From the NCBI GenBank assembly GCA_002238415.1, contig MPMI01000009.1, positions 1-64,000 of the forward strand: a stretch of 64,000 bases of DNA, given 5' to 3'. The notes beneath the pieces were generated by a model. It ran no database searches, was not told the origin of the DNA, and worked only from the letters and a program-made list of their open reading frames with translations. The position numbers were made by a program, and so were the translations under genes. Source of the stretch: Desulfurellaceae bacterium bin18. Its GTDB lineage: Bacteria; Desulfobacterota; Binatia; Bin18. This document shows positions 1 to 7,829 of the stretch, one piece after another (position 1 is the stretch's first letter; each line of letters starts with the position of its first letter).

Positions 1-54
1 CGCCACCCGATCGGCTACCACGCGCTCCCGGAGATCCATCGAATACGCTTGCAT
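1..54 (-). CDS. IS630-family transposase, N-terminal fragment cut by window edge
   Basis: Eighteen codons read leftward off the window, beginning MQAYSMDLRERVVADR. The pattern 'M-x-A-Y-S-x-D-L-R-x-R-V' is the usual N-terminus of IS630/Tc1-type transposases, where it starts the helix-turn-helix DNA-binding domain. The rest of the gene lies outside the window, so completeness of the element cannot be judged. It sits next to a repeat-bearing spacer and the oxidative gene island, consistent with a rearrangement boundary. The call rests on a short stretch only. Confidence 0.6.
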   Translation of the reverse strand, partial: MQAYSMDLRERVVADRVA

Positions 55-268
55 ATGCCCCCCTGGCCCCTCGTAGCCTACCACGCCCCCCTCCCTATAC
101 GCTACACGACAGTGTAAAACGCTCTAGCGCCATTCACGATACGTTGTAGCCGTGCCAGTCCGCTCTCGGCTCGGGCTTTCGTAGGGTGCGCCCTGCGCAC
201 CAGGAGGCGGGTGCATGGGATGCACCCTACGGAAGGGAACGGCGGACTATACGGAATCGTAAATCGCT
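55..268. other. Non-coding spacer between transposase edge and LLM gene
   Basis: No open reading frame with coding character is seen. The spacer probably holds the terminal end of the IS630-like element (two similar CGCTCTAG-containing stretches near 120 and 265) and the paired-hairpin repeat at 181-230. I could not define the terminal inverted repeat precisely. Confidence 0.5.
181..230. repeat. Paired REP-like hairpins (GTAGGGTGC type)
   Basis: Two short hairpins lie head to head: GTGCGC-CCT-GCGCAC at the left and GGTGCAT-GGG-ATGCACC at the right. The whole block begins GTAGGGTGC and ends GCACCCTAC, so the outer ends are also complementary. This is the architecture of REP/BIME-like dispersed extragenic palindromes. 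Only one copy of this exact type is in the window. Confidence 0.55.
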
Positions 269-1282
269 CTAGTGTATGTGCGGCACGATGTGCGAGGTAA
301 AAAGATCGAGCGATCTTTGGCTTTCCTCCGGACTCAATGAGCCCCATGCGAACGAACCGACGAAATAATTGATCCTACTCTCCGCAACCAAGCGTTGGAT
401 TTGAGCGCGGACTTTGTCGACCGATCCGATCAGTATCGTTTCTCCCGCGAGGCAGGGGTCCCACGCGAAAAAATTGTCGTAGGCGTGATCATTGTTCTGA
501 TGCCACAGCTGCAGGATGGAGTGGTACCAATCATCGTACGCCGGCTTCGCCACCGCATACGCTTGTTCGTCGGTTTCCGCCACATAGATTTGACGCATTG
601 CGCCCAGCTTCAGCTTGTCGGTGCTGCCATTGCCGCTGTCAGCGGCGACTTCTCGATATCGAGCCATGAGTTTCGTGATGAGCGCCGGTGGGCCGAGGCT
701 CATGAAGTTCATTCCCTCACGCGCGGCAAATTCGACCCCGGCTTCACTGAACGATGGATACCAGAGCGGCGGATACGGGGCCTGGAACGGTTTGAGAGTC
801 ATTGGCACATCTCGAAATTCGAAATGTTTCCCGGTGTAATTCAGGACCTCGTCGCACATCCCCTTCCGGAATATCTCAAGGACTTCGGTGAAGATTTCCC
901 GGGTCTTTTCCGGATCGACACTGTAGGTGGTGATTTCGTACGGCGACACGCCGCGGCTGATGCCGAGTTCCATGCGCCCGTTCGAGAGGTGGTCCAGCAT
1001 GCAGACTTCCTCTATGAGGCGCAGTGGATGATACATCGGTAACAAATATGCCATGGGGCTGAAGCGGATATGCTTGGTCCTCTGCGCGAGCGCCGCGAAG
1101 AACACTGATGGAGAGGGCGCCATACCGAGCGGGGTCGAATGGTGTTCCGCCAGATGATAGCCGTAGAAACCAGCCTTGTCTGCCGATTCGATCAGTTTGA
1201 GACGCGACTCGTAAAGATCACCGACCGAATTCGGGCCGCGATCAACCCAGTCAAACATCCCGAATTCGAGTTTTGCCGACAT
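269..1282 (-). CDS. LLM class flavin-dependent oxidoreductase
   Basis: Bacterial-luciferase-like (LLM) TIM-barrel oxidoreductase of 337 residues, the normal size for the family. It is expected to use FMNH2 or F420H2 to oxidise or oxygenate a small organic substrate in the cytosol. Visible signatures are the N-terminal YHLAEHHSTP segment near residue 43, the RFSPMAYLLPMYHPLR strand (the family's 'G.....lP..HP.r.AE' motif) and HLSNGRMELGISRG. The ATG follows a GGAGA-type site. It is the first gene of a minus-strand island with a cupin and CmcJ-type oxygenase upstream. The last codons carry a 60-bp block repeated exactly, inverted, at 7637-7696. Substrate is unknown. Confidence 0.85.
   Translation of the reverse strand: MSAKLEFGMFDWVDRGPNSVGDLYESRLKLIESADKAGFYGYHLAEHHSTPLGMAPSPSVFFAALAQRTKHIRFSPMAYLLPMYHPLRLIEEVCMLDHLSNGRMELGISRGVSPYEITTYSVDPEKTREIFTEVLEIFRKGMCDEVLNYTGKHFEFRDVPMTLKPFQAPYPPLWYPSFSEAGVEFAAREGMNFMSLGPPALITKLMARYREVAADSGNGSTDKLKLGAMRQIYVAETDEQAYAVAKPAYDDWYHSILQLWHQNNDHAYDNFFAWDPCLAGETILIGSVDKVRAQIQRLVAESRINYFVGSFAWGSLSPEESQRSLDLFTSHIVPHIH
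309..368. repeat. 60-bp perfect inverted duplication, left copy
   Basis: Reading the reverse complement of 309-368 gives exactly the sequence of 7637-7696. The block encodes the C-terminal segment YFVGSFAWGSLSPEESQRS of the LLM gene. Immediately outside the block the two copies diverge, although a weaker match (LFTS) continues on the 3' side. The two copies are inverted and flank about 7.3 kb. Confidence 0.9.
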
Positions 1283-1360
1283 TGCCGATCTCCTTTTCCG
1301 CCCAGGTCTTCATATCGTCTGCGAAGGGATCACTCGGTGTCCTCGCACGTCGACATGGTA

Positions 1361-1819
1361 TCAGGCGGACTGCTGTTGGGCGTCCAACACCGCTTTGAAG
1401 TCCGCGGTGTGTAATGTCGCTGTCACGTTCAAATCGGCGTCGAGCATATCGAACAAGGCGTCGCTCTCGCCGCGCACGCTGTAGTACAAAACGCAGCCGT
1501 TGGGACCGCCGCCTTCATCATGGGCATCCCGCCCCGTGCCGAAGGTATACTGGCCCACCGGGCGCACCTCTCTGACACTCCCGTCGGGTTCATAAATCAC
1601 ATGATCCCCCTCAACGACAAAGGTATTGGTATCGGCGAGATGCCGATGTAACAAGACCTTTTCATTCGGGTCAAATTTGATCAGCAAGTCGACGCGGTTC
1701 CGGGCTTCATCGATGAAGAAGATCGAAACCAGCATGTGTTTGAAACCCTCGAGTTCACCCCACTGAATGTTCTGATCATCGAACTGACGAGGGGTCATTG
1801 GGGATGCAGCGGTTGTCAT
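1361..1819 (-). CDS. Cupin-fold protein, ChrR/acetylacetone-dioxygenase-like
   Basis: Small cupin protein of 152 residues from the chosen start. The core carries KVLLHRHLADTNTFVVEGDH, a cupin metal-binding motif with a His-x-His pair and a downstream acidic residue. That order is typical of ChrR-like cupins and of Fe(II) dioxygenases of the acetylacetone-cleaving type. The ATG at 1819 is preferred over a longer frame because it follows GGAAGGAGC at good spacing. A paralogue (27923-28351) with the same HRHLALTNTFVVQGEH core lies next to an enoyl-CoA hydratase. Dioxygenase activity is inferred; it could be a non-enzymatic sensor. Confidence 0.75.
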   Translation of the reverse strand: MTTAASPMTPRQFDDQNIQWGELEGFKHMLVSIFFIDEARNRVDLLIKFDPNEKVLLHRHLADTNTFVVEGDHVIYEPDGSVREVRPVGQYTFGTGRDAHDEGGGPNGCVLYYSVRGESDALFDMLDADLNVTATLHTADFKAVLDAQQQSA

Positions 1820-1859
1820 AGTGTATGCTCCTTCCATCTTAATTGACGTCTGACTGACC

Positions 1860-2804
1860 TTAGCTGGACGCAACAAACTCCACTAAAACCCGACACTCAA
1901 TCGATTCGCGTGCGAGTGTGGAAACATCCGAGTCGGCGAGGCGAAAAGAGGTATGCGCGGTGTTTGGCGGACATTGTTCGGCGGTGTACGCCCCGAGTTC
2001 GGACGCAGAGTCGAACACCTTAAAAATTAACGCCTCGTTATGACGCATTTCGCTATAGTAGATCCAACGATGCTCGGGATTTCGCAGTACAGAGGCAGTT
2101 TCACCCACGCGGTCGGGATAAATATACTGACTGCTGAGGAAGTCCTCCGGACGAGCAGATTGGGCATCGAGTACTGCGAGTGGGTAATCCAAGACTGGGT
2201 AGTCCTTGCGGAAATGCCGCCAGACATTAAAGAGCCCAAACCGTCCGGACACGATTTCTTCCGCCTCGCGCTCCGTTAGTGGGGGTTTAGGCAAGGTCAG
2301 ACTACCGCCCGCCGCTTTCGCTTGAGACAATAAGCGCACCCGATTTTTCGCCGAAGCACTCGTGTTGTCGTTGTGCGCCGTACTCGCATAGCCGCCGACG
2401 TTCTCGCCGTTGGTCTCTTTTTCCCTTTTGGCTTTTCGGACTCTTGAGCGAATCGTGTGGTCGAAAACAATCGCGCGTTTCACCGTATCGGCACCGCCGA
2501 GCGCTTCAGTGACGAGGTGACGAATTTCAGGGTAATACGTATGCACGATCTTCTCGGAGTCCAAGCCATCGTTCTGTAAATCGAGTGCAGTATCGAAATC
2601 CACGGCCAGACAATAGCCATTTCTCATTAACGAGGGGGACGGTGACAACGTCCGTCCGTCGTGCACCTCAACGCTAAACGGTTGTGATTCACCATTCTTG
2701 CGCCGTGTCACCCCGGCAGGCAGTTGTTTAAAACTATTGTCATACGCGTAGCGCTGGCTGCCATCCGCGTTCGGGATGGCATAATTGATCTGTGCTGTCG
2801 TCAT
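1860..2804 (-). CDS. CmcJ/NvfI family oxidoreductase (putative non-haem Fe oxygenase)
   Basis: Protein of 314 residues resembling the CmcJ/NvfI/gibberellin-desaturase-like group found in cephamycin and fungal meroterpenoid clusters. A His-Asn-Asp triad segment (STAHNDNT) about residue 145 is the likely HxD iron ligand. The later FNVWRHFRKDYPVLDYPLAVLDAQS and YIYPDRVGETASV segments are characteristic of the family. The final AHTSFRL and ESIECRVLVEF close the barrel. The ATG at 2804 follows GAGGGG; a longer alternative start has no site. Same strand as the cupin, 40 nt away. Oxygenase or desaturase chemistry is inferred from family. Confidence 0.7.
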   Translation of the reverse strand: MTTAQINYAIPNADGSQRYAYDNSFKQLPAGVTRRKNGESQPFSVEVHDGRTLSPSPSLMRNGYCLAVDFDTALDLQNDGLDSEKIVHTYYPEIRHLVTEALGGADTVKRAIVFDHTIRSRVRKAKREKETNGENVGGYASTAHNDNTSASAKNRVRLLSQAKAAGGSLTLPKPPLTEREAEEIVSGRFGLFNVWRHFRKDYPVLDYPLAVLDAQSARPEDFLSSQYIYPDRVGETASVLRNPEHRWIYYSEMRHNEALIFKVFDSASELGAYTAEQCPPNTAHTSFRLADSDVSTLARESIECRVLVEFVASS

Positions 2805-2980
2805 CCTTGCGCCCCTCAAAAATGTATTCTCATCTTCATCTACCACAAGTCAGGACAAGAATCAGCGGTATCACCGCTTCAGCCTCAGCTTATGCCAGTG
2901 CTTCCAATAACGCCTTCGCCTTTCGACTTGTGACACACCCGCCAACCTGCTAAGGCCGTGGGCAAAAGGAGGATTCTCTT

Positions 2981-3436
2981 ATGCTGGTTTCAACTCCCTT
3001 TACGGGTGGGTGCGCGTGTGGCGCGATTCGGTATGAATGTTCGGCTGAGCCTATGATGTCTCTCAATTGTCACTGTCGTGACTGCCAACGCGCCACGGGC
3101 GGCGCATACAATACCGTCGTTGGTGTTCCTGTCGCCGAGGTGCAGTTCACCCAAGGGAGTCCCCAATACTATGAGACGACTGGGGAGCGCGGGACCTCGG
3201 TCCGCCATGGCTTCTGTCCGACGTGTGGCTCTCCGCTGGCCGCCCTCCCGTCGGCGTATCCCGCCATGATGTCCCTCCGCGCCAGTAGCTTGGATGATCC
3301 TAGTTGGGTTCGGCCCGCCGCCGACATTTGGACGGCCAGTGCCCAACCGTGGGATACGATGAATCCCGCGATTCCGAAGTTTGAGGCCCAGCCGACAGAG
3401 GAGGAATTTCAGGCCATCCTGGCCCCACGGAATTAA
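2981..3436 (+). CDS. GFA family protein (glutathione-dependent formaldehyde-activating-like)
   Basis: 151-residue Mss4-like zinc protein. The cysteine motifs are all present: GGCACGAIRYEC near the N-terminus, CHCRDCQRATGG about residue 31 and CPTCGSPL about residue 80. These bind structural and catalytic zinc in GFA proteins, some of which bind glutathione adducts. A strong AAAGGAGG lies before the ATG. It is transcribed opposite to its neighbours in an otherwise minus-strand island that also contains a GST, so glutathione-adduct chemistry is a reasonable but unproven link. Confidence 0.85.
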   Translation: MLVSTPFTGGCACGAIRYECSAEPMMSLNCHCRDCQRATGGAYNTVVGVPVAEVQFTQGSPQYYETTGERGTSVRHGFCPTCGSPLAALPSAYPAMMSLRASSLDDPSWVRPAADIWTASAQPWDTMNPAIPKFEAQPTEEEFQAILAPRN

Positions 3437-3514
3437 TCACTGCCCGTTCGGGTCGATTCGACGTCGGGATAGTCGCGCTACCACTCTCCCCTCGGTTCAT
3501 CATCGCACCAATCA

Positions 3515-4327
3515 TTATGACAACCCCTTCTCGGGTTTGGCATTGTCAGCGTAGACTTCGAATTTCTCCTCATCGAAAAATAGCGGCTGAACTATACCGC
3601 CAGCCTGGTCCAGAACCGCGTGGACTTCGGGCACGGCCAGCATGTTTTTCCACACGCAGTTCAGCGTTGGGAACTCACTAGGCAGGTCAATGCCTGCCAG
3701 CAGCGCGTTTCGTATCTGAGGGACGATGAAGCAGTCGGCGTAGGTGATCGAGTCGCCTACAGAGAATTTTCCTGCACACTGCGACATGATGTGTTCGATG
3801 GCACCGAATTCACGGCGGATGAAGTGCAGCCGTAGCGGATGCTCCGTCGGAGGCGCTTTGGTCATACCCCATTCGCCGATTGCCTGGATAATAAACGGGA
3901 CATTCTGATACGGCTGAGTATCGGCGGCAATGATCCACATGATGCGGCGAACCTGCGCCCGTAGCCAGGGATCCGCAGGTAACATTGGCGGGCCGTCATG
4001 GTCGAGCCAGTCTTCGATCAGATCGATGATCGGACCCGATTGAGTCATCTTTCTTCCGTCCGGCAGCAACAGTACGGGTACGCGCCTCTCCGGGTTGAAT
4101 GCCTTCAGATCCGTCGTACCCAGCCGCTCCGTTTCGGGATCGTTTTTCGGCATGGTGTAAACGGGGATACCACGGTCATCGGTGCCGAAACCCATACTCA
4201 CCAGGGTTACTTGCGAAGACAGTACGCCACGACACTGTAAATACAGCGTCACTCGCATCGAGGCGCTGCTGGTGTGGTGGTAGTACAGGCGGAGTGGGCC
4301 GTCCGTCGGGAAACTGCGTTTGGCCAT
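3515..4327 (-). CDS. Glutathione S-transferase family protein
   Basis: 270-residue GST. An N-terminal thioredoxin-fold domain is seen from LRLYYHHTSSASMRVTLYL, followed by AFNPERRVPVLLLPDG (the cis-proline glutathione-binding loop) and QSGPIIDLIEDWL (the conserved E/QS-x2-I-x2-Y/I-L region). A helical C-terminal domain follows. The ATG at 4327 follows a GAGGAA site; a longer frame would run into the epoxide hydrolase gene. It lies 43 nt downstream of the epoxide hydrolase, probably in one operon. That suggests conjugation or isomerisation of an epoxide or diol product. Confidence 0.85.
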   Translation of the reverse strand: MAKRSFPTDGPLRLYYHHTSSASMRVTLYLQCRGVLSSQVTLVSMGFGTDDRGIPVYTMPKNDPETERLGTTDLKAFNPERRVPVLLLPDGRKMTQSGPIIDLIEDWLDHDGPPMLPADPWLRAQVRRIMWIIAADTQPYQNVPFIIQAIGEWGMTKAPPTEHPLRLHFIRREFGAIEHIMSQCAGKFSVGDSITYADCFIVPQIRNALLAGIDLPSEFPTLNCVWKNMLAVPEVHAVLDQAGGIVQPLFFDEEKFEVYADNAKPEKGLS

Positions 4328-4370
4328 GAAGTTCCTCAGCAGTATTACGATGCCCAAGGACAGTACATTA

Positions 4371-5549
4371 TTATCCCCGGAGTGAGCGAAAGAACGTCCG
4401 TATGTCCGCAGTAAGCGCCTGTGGTTCTTCCATCGGCGCAAAGTGCCCGCCAGGTTTCATCATCGTCCAATGTTGAAGGTTGTAATAACGCTCGGCCCAG
4501 CTCCGTGGCATGAAGAACGCCTCTTCTGAAAACACGCCAACCCCGGCTGGAGCCTCGACCACCGGGGTCCGATCATGCGCTGGCTGCCACTGGTTGTGTG
4601 TACACTCATAGTAGTAGCGTGCCGAGGTTCCATACGACTGGGTGAACCAGTAGATACTGATCCCCGTCAGCAGGTCATCTTTGCTGAAGCGGCTCTCGAC
4701 ATTGCCGCCGCAATCGCTCCAACTGCGGCGTTTCTCCAGGATCCAGGCGCATAACCCGGCGGGCGAGTCGTTCATTGCGTAGGCAATAGTCTGGGGTCTC
4801 GTCGATTGAATGGCCGAATAGCCACTTCCGTCCGTGAAAAAATCCTGGTTTCGTTCGTACCAACTGGCTTCATCTGCGGAAAACTCCGATTCTTCGGGTA
4901 ATGTGCTGAGTGGCGCGTTGAAGAGCGTGAGCGGCGCCATCAAAAGTAGGTACACGCCGATCATGTGCTCGGCGTATTTATGTCCCAGTTGGGCGGTTGT
5001 GAGCGACCCCCAGTCTCCTCCGCCGCCGGCAAATTTGTCGTAACCCAGCACCTCGCGCATGAGTGAGACCCACAGATCAGCAGAGCGCCAGAAATTGAAC
5101 CCGGTCATCGTAAGTGGTGTCGAAAAACCAAAGCCTGGCAGGGACGGCACGACGACATCAAATGAATCTGCTGGATCGCCACCGTAGGCCGCGGGATCAG
5201 TGAGCGGACCGATAACTTTGTGCCAATCCCAGAACGTCCAGGGCCAGCCATGGCTTAATATCAGCGGCGTCGGGTTCGGGCCCTTGCCTTTTTCATAGAT
5301 GAAGTGGATAGGAACGCCGTCAATCGTCGTTTTGTAGTTCGAAAACTGGTTGATCGCAGCTTCTTGTGTGCGCCAGTCGAAATCTGTCGCCCAATAGTCC
5401 AATAGTTCCTGCAAATAGGCCCCATTCGTGCCGAAGCGCCAATCATCGTTCGCGAACTCCGGCGCCAGTCGAGTCCGTTGCAGACGCTCGCGAAGATCTA
5501 CGAGAGCCGTTTCCGGAATGTCGACCGTGAAAGGTTCGTACGTCGTCAA
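4371..5549 (-). CDS. Epoxide hydrolase (alpha/beta-hydrolase with EHN domain)
   Basis: 392-residue soluble epoxide hydrolase. The N-terminal EHN domain spans about residues 1-90. It is followed by the HGWP oxyanion motif at 100-103, the nucleophile Asp179 in GGGGDWGS, a cap region and the catalytic His about 369 in GGHFAPMEEP. Length and motif order match the juvenile-hormone/microsomal-type bacterial family. It hydrates an epoxide to a diol through an alkyl-enzyme ester. The downstream GST is probably co-transcribed. A second enzyme of the same family lies at 23371-24513. Confidence 0.9.
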   Translation of the reverse strand: MTTYEPFTVDIPETALVDLRERLQRTRLAPEFANDDWRFGTNGAYLQELLDYWATDFDWRTQEAAINQFSNYKTTIDGVPIHFIYEKGKGPNPTPLILSHGWPWTFWDWHKVIGPLTDPAAYGGDPADSFDVVVPSLPGFGFSTPLTMTGFNFWRSADLWVSLMREVLGYDKFAGGGGDWGSLTTAQLGHKYAEHMIGVYLLLMAPLTLFNAPLSTLPEESEFSADEASWYERNQDFFTDGSGYSAIQSTRPQTIAYAMNDSPAGLCAWILEKRRSWSDCGGNVESRFSKDDLLTGISIYWFTQSYGTSARYYYECTHNQWQPAHDRTPVVEAPAGVGVFSEEAFFMPRSWAERYYNLQHWTMMKPGGHFAPMEEPQALTADIRTFFRSLRG

Positions 5550-5673
5550 TTTGTCCCTCTAAGATGCAGTGAATACCTCGAACCGGAACATCAACCCAGC
5601 GCGGGCGAGTAGGGGCCGCGTATTGGCAACCGGACTCACCCGCCGGATAAAAGATTGCTACGTCCCTGATCTC

Positions 5674-5704
5674 CCCGACGCAGCGGGAAGAGCGCTGCGT
5701 CGGG
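5674..5704. terminator. Terminator-like hairpin
   Basis: An 11-bp perfect inverted repeat (CCCGACGCAGC / GCTGCGTCGGG) with a 9-nt loop lies just after the stop of the CmcJ-like gene ending at 5713. It has no clear U-tract on either strand, so it may slow or mark transcript ends rather than act as an intrinsic terminator. Confidence 0.5.
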
Positions 5705-5712
5705 TTGTCTGC

Positions 5713-6987
5713 TTAGAAGAAGATATAGGAGCGAACCACCACGTTTTTGCGGCAGGGCGCGTCCTCGGGCGCGGTTGGGTCGACGCAGGCGGAGTGGAAT
5801 GACCAGCGCGAAACCGAACCGTCGGTCACGGAGTCATAACACTTGAGCATCGACACCTCGGTCGACGTCTGCTGCGGAAGCCAGTACCACTCGTGGTTGG
5901 GGCGGTAGGTGAAACGGGTCGTCTCGCCCACCCGGTCGTCGTAGATGCGGTAGTTGGTAATATACGGCTGATCGGCGAAAGACGGCCAGGCGCACAGCAC
6001 GAAGGGGTTCTGACGCACGGTCTCCATCGGCTTGGCGAGGTTGATCGACATGAACCGCCGCGACATCTTGGCGTCCGCCTCTGCCTCGGTGTAGTGCTGC
6101 TGGCGCCCGAAGTTGCGCAGGTTCTTGGTGAGCAGCTCACGGCAGCGCACGCGGCCACTGTTGTCGTTCAGGTCGTTATGGACGATGTTGGCGTAGAAGG
6201 TGTTGACCCCCGGATTCTTGTTGTCCTGATCTTCCTTGACAGGGCCCTTGTAATCCTTGTCAAACACGTCGTGGTTGTACACCAGCGCATCCGTCGCACC
6301 GGGGAAGAAATCGAGCAGGAGTTTCTCGATCTCCGGGTAGAACACGCGCTCGACCTCGGTGGCGTCGTAGAAATTCTGGCACTTCGATTCGCAGTGGGCG
6401 AGCGAGACGCCGAGTTTGTCCATGCACTCGGGGCTGGTGGGCGAAAGACCGGGGTAGTACTCCGCCATGCGGCGCGCATCGCGCAGGATCTGCGGGAAAT
6501 AGAGACCTCGTCGCCCGATCTCCTGCTCTTCCTTGCGAAACATCTTTACCATGTCCGCGCGCGCCGGGTCCCGCCAGATGGCGTTGGACGAAACGACCGA
6601 ATAGGACGGCTGCTCGTGGACCGTGTAGCGCAGCGGCAGTGCGACGCCGCCTTCCGGGGCTTCGATGTTGTTCGCCCGAATATAGTCCAGGCACTCGTCG
6701 TAGCTCCGAAAGCCGCGGCCCCACCTGGTCTCGATCGGGCCGGGCGGGGCGTTCTCGATCATGTCGATGACCGCTTGCCCTTCTCCCTCGGCAACCTGGC
6801 GGAGCGCCGCCTCCATCGCTGCAGCAGTTCCCGCATCCCCGTCCTGATCGAACGACATGTAGGACAAACCACCGTTCGCCGCGATGGGTGCTGGCTGTCC
6901 GACGGTGAGTTGCAGAGACGGCACATACGCCGACGAATCTCTCTCCGTAACCCCCACAATATTGTTCCCGATGGTATTGAGCCCCAT
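5713..6987 (-). CDS. CmcJ/NvfI-like oxidoreductase, long form
   Basis: 424-residue second member of the CmcJ/NvfI-like group, about 110 residues longer than the copy at 1860. The shared landmarks are YTVHEQPSYSVVSSNA, the iron-ligand-like IVHNDLNDNSG about residue 265, FMSINLAKPMETVRQNPFVL, YDDRVGETTRFTYRPNHEWY and the closing VVVRSYIFF. The N-terminal extra region (about 1-110) has no recognised domain. Base composition is more GC-rich than the neighbouring genes. Substrate unknown; oxygenation or desaturation is inferred. Confidence 0.65.
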   Translation of the reverse strand: MGLNTIGNNIVGVTERDSSAYVPSLQLTVGQPAPIAANGGLSYMSFDQDGDAGTAAAMEAALRQVAEGEGQAVIDMIENAPPGPIETRWGRGFRSYDECLDYIRANNIEAPEGGVALPLRYTVHEQPSYSVVSSNAIWRDPARADMVKMFRKEEQEIGRRGLYFPQILRDARRMAEYYPGLSPTSPECMDKLGVSLAHCESKCQNFYDATEVERVFYPEIEKLLLDFFPGATDALVYNHDVFDKDYKGPVKEDQDNKNPGVNTFYANIVHNDLNDNSGRVRCRELLTKNLRNFGRQQHYTEAEADAKMSRRFMSINLAKPMETVRQNPFVLCAWPSFADQPYITNYRIYDDRVGETTRFTYRPNHEWYWLPQQTSTEVSMLKCYDSVTDGSVSRWSFHSACVDPTAPEDAPCRKNVVVRSYIFF

Positions 6988-7134
6988 AACATGCCCTCCA
7001 GTTAAAGATGGCCAATCGTGTCACACCGGATTTGTCTTGGCAAGAGCCTATATTGCCCGGTCACACGAACATCATTGTTTGGTGAGCGTTGGCCATCGTG
7101 GCCTCCGAGGCTCGAGCCTCGGAGGCGATAAAGC

Positions 7135-7506
7135 TTAGTCCAAGGCGTAGATCGTGCCCGTGAGCGACCGTGTTGCCAGATCCCACGCTTCCACGAAGAA
7201 AAGGCACTTCCCGTCTGCGGCCATGTTGATCGCCTTCACTTCCCACTGGCGGTGCCCACTCTTGCGCCACACCCCCGTGACGACCTGGGGCACCACGCTG
7301 CCATCCGGGCGAAAATCCTGGACCCGGCCCGTCAGTGGGCCCGTTTCCCCCGCCGGGTCCACCGCCGGGCCGAACGTTGCCGTATACAGGTACGTGCCGA
7401 ACGGTCCGGCTTCTCCCTCGGCATTAAGAACGGAGCCTGTCTCCGTCAGCGTCACTGACGTAACTTTCCCTGTGTAGTCCGAAATCTTCTCCCCAATTGG
7501 ACTCAT
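7135..7506 (-). CDS. Conserved-looking hypothetical protein, beta-rich
   Basis: 123-residue protein with an ATG after GGAGC at good spacing. Repeated short strands (KVTSVTLTETGSVLNAEG, FGTYLYTATFG, LTGRVQDFRPDGS, HRQWEVKAINMAADG) suggest a small all-beta barrel of the kind seen in lipid- or ligand-binding proteins. No catalytic motif or signal peptide is seen. It ends the minus-strand island downstream of the pseudogene fragment at 7637. Function not recognised. Confidence 0.7.
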   Translation of the reverse strand: MSPIGEKISDYTGKVTSVTLTETGSVLNAEGEAGPFGTYLYTATFGPAVDPAGETGPLTGRVQDFRPDGSVVPQVVTGVWRKSGHRQWEVKAINMAADGKCLFFVEAWDLATRSLTGTIYALD

Positions 7507-7636
7507 CGCTCTGCTCCTTTCCTCTGCCGGTCGTCCCAGGTTCAGCCTGCGGCCCCTCTGCTGGCTCTCCTCAGGAGGTTTTCCTCCTTATACCCTCATA
7601 GAGTCGTGTCTTTGCAAGCTACCGCAAATTGTACCC

Positions 7637-7723
7637 TTATTTCGTCGGTTCGTTCGCATGGGGCTCATTGAGTCCGGAGGAAAGCCAAAGATCGCTTAAT
7701 CTGTTTACCTCTTGGCAATCCGC
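7637..7723 (+). pseudogene. LLM oxidoreductase C-terminal remnant (right copy of 60-bp duplication)
   Basis: The first 60 bases are identical, inverted, to the C-terminal coding end of the LLM gene at 269-1282. Translated here the stretch gives YFVGSFAWGSLSPEESQRS followed by LNLFTS, then unrelated residues. There is no LLM barrel upstream, so this is a gene fragment created by duplication or rearrangement. Confidence 0.75.
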
Positions 7724-7829
7724 TCGCTGCTGCGAATGGATCATCTGGCCGCCGGTGAGACCGGAGGAGTCAGTCGATGTTGCAGGCGAGATTGGGCTGG
7801 TATAGAGACGAACAAAAGGAGTACCCCTC

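Noticed and set aside
5893..7005. Long plus-strand open frame opposite the CmcJ-like gene
   Set aside because: High-GC antisense shadow: Arg/Val/His-rich composition, no ribosome-binding site, and the opposite strand has clear family motifs.
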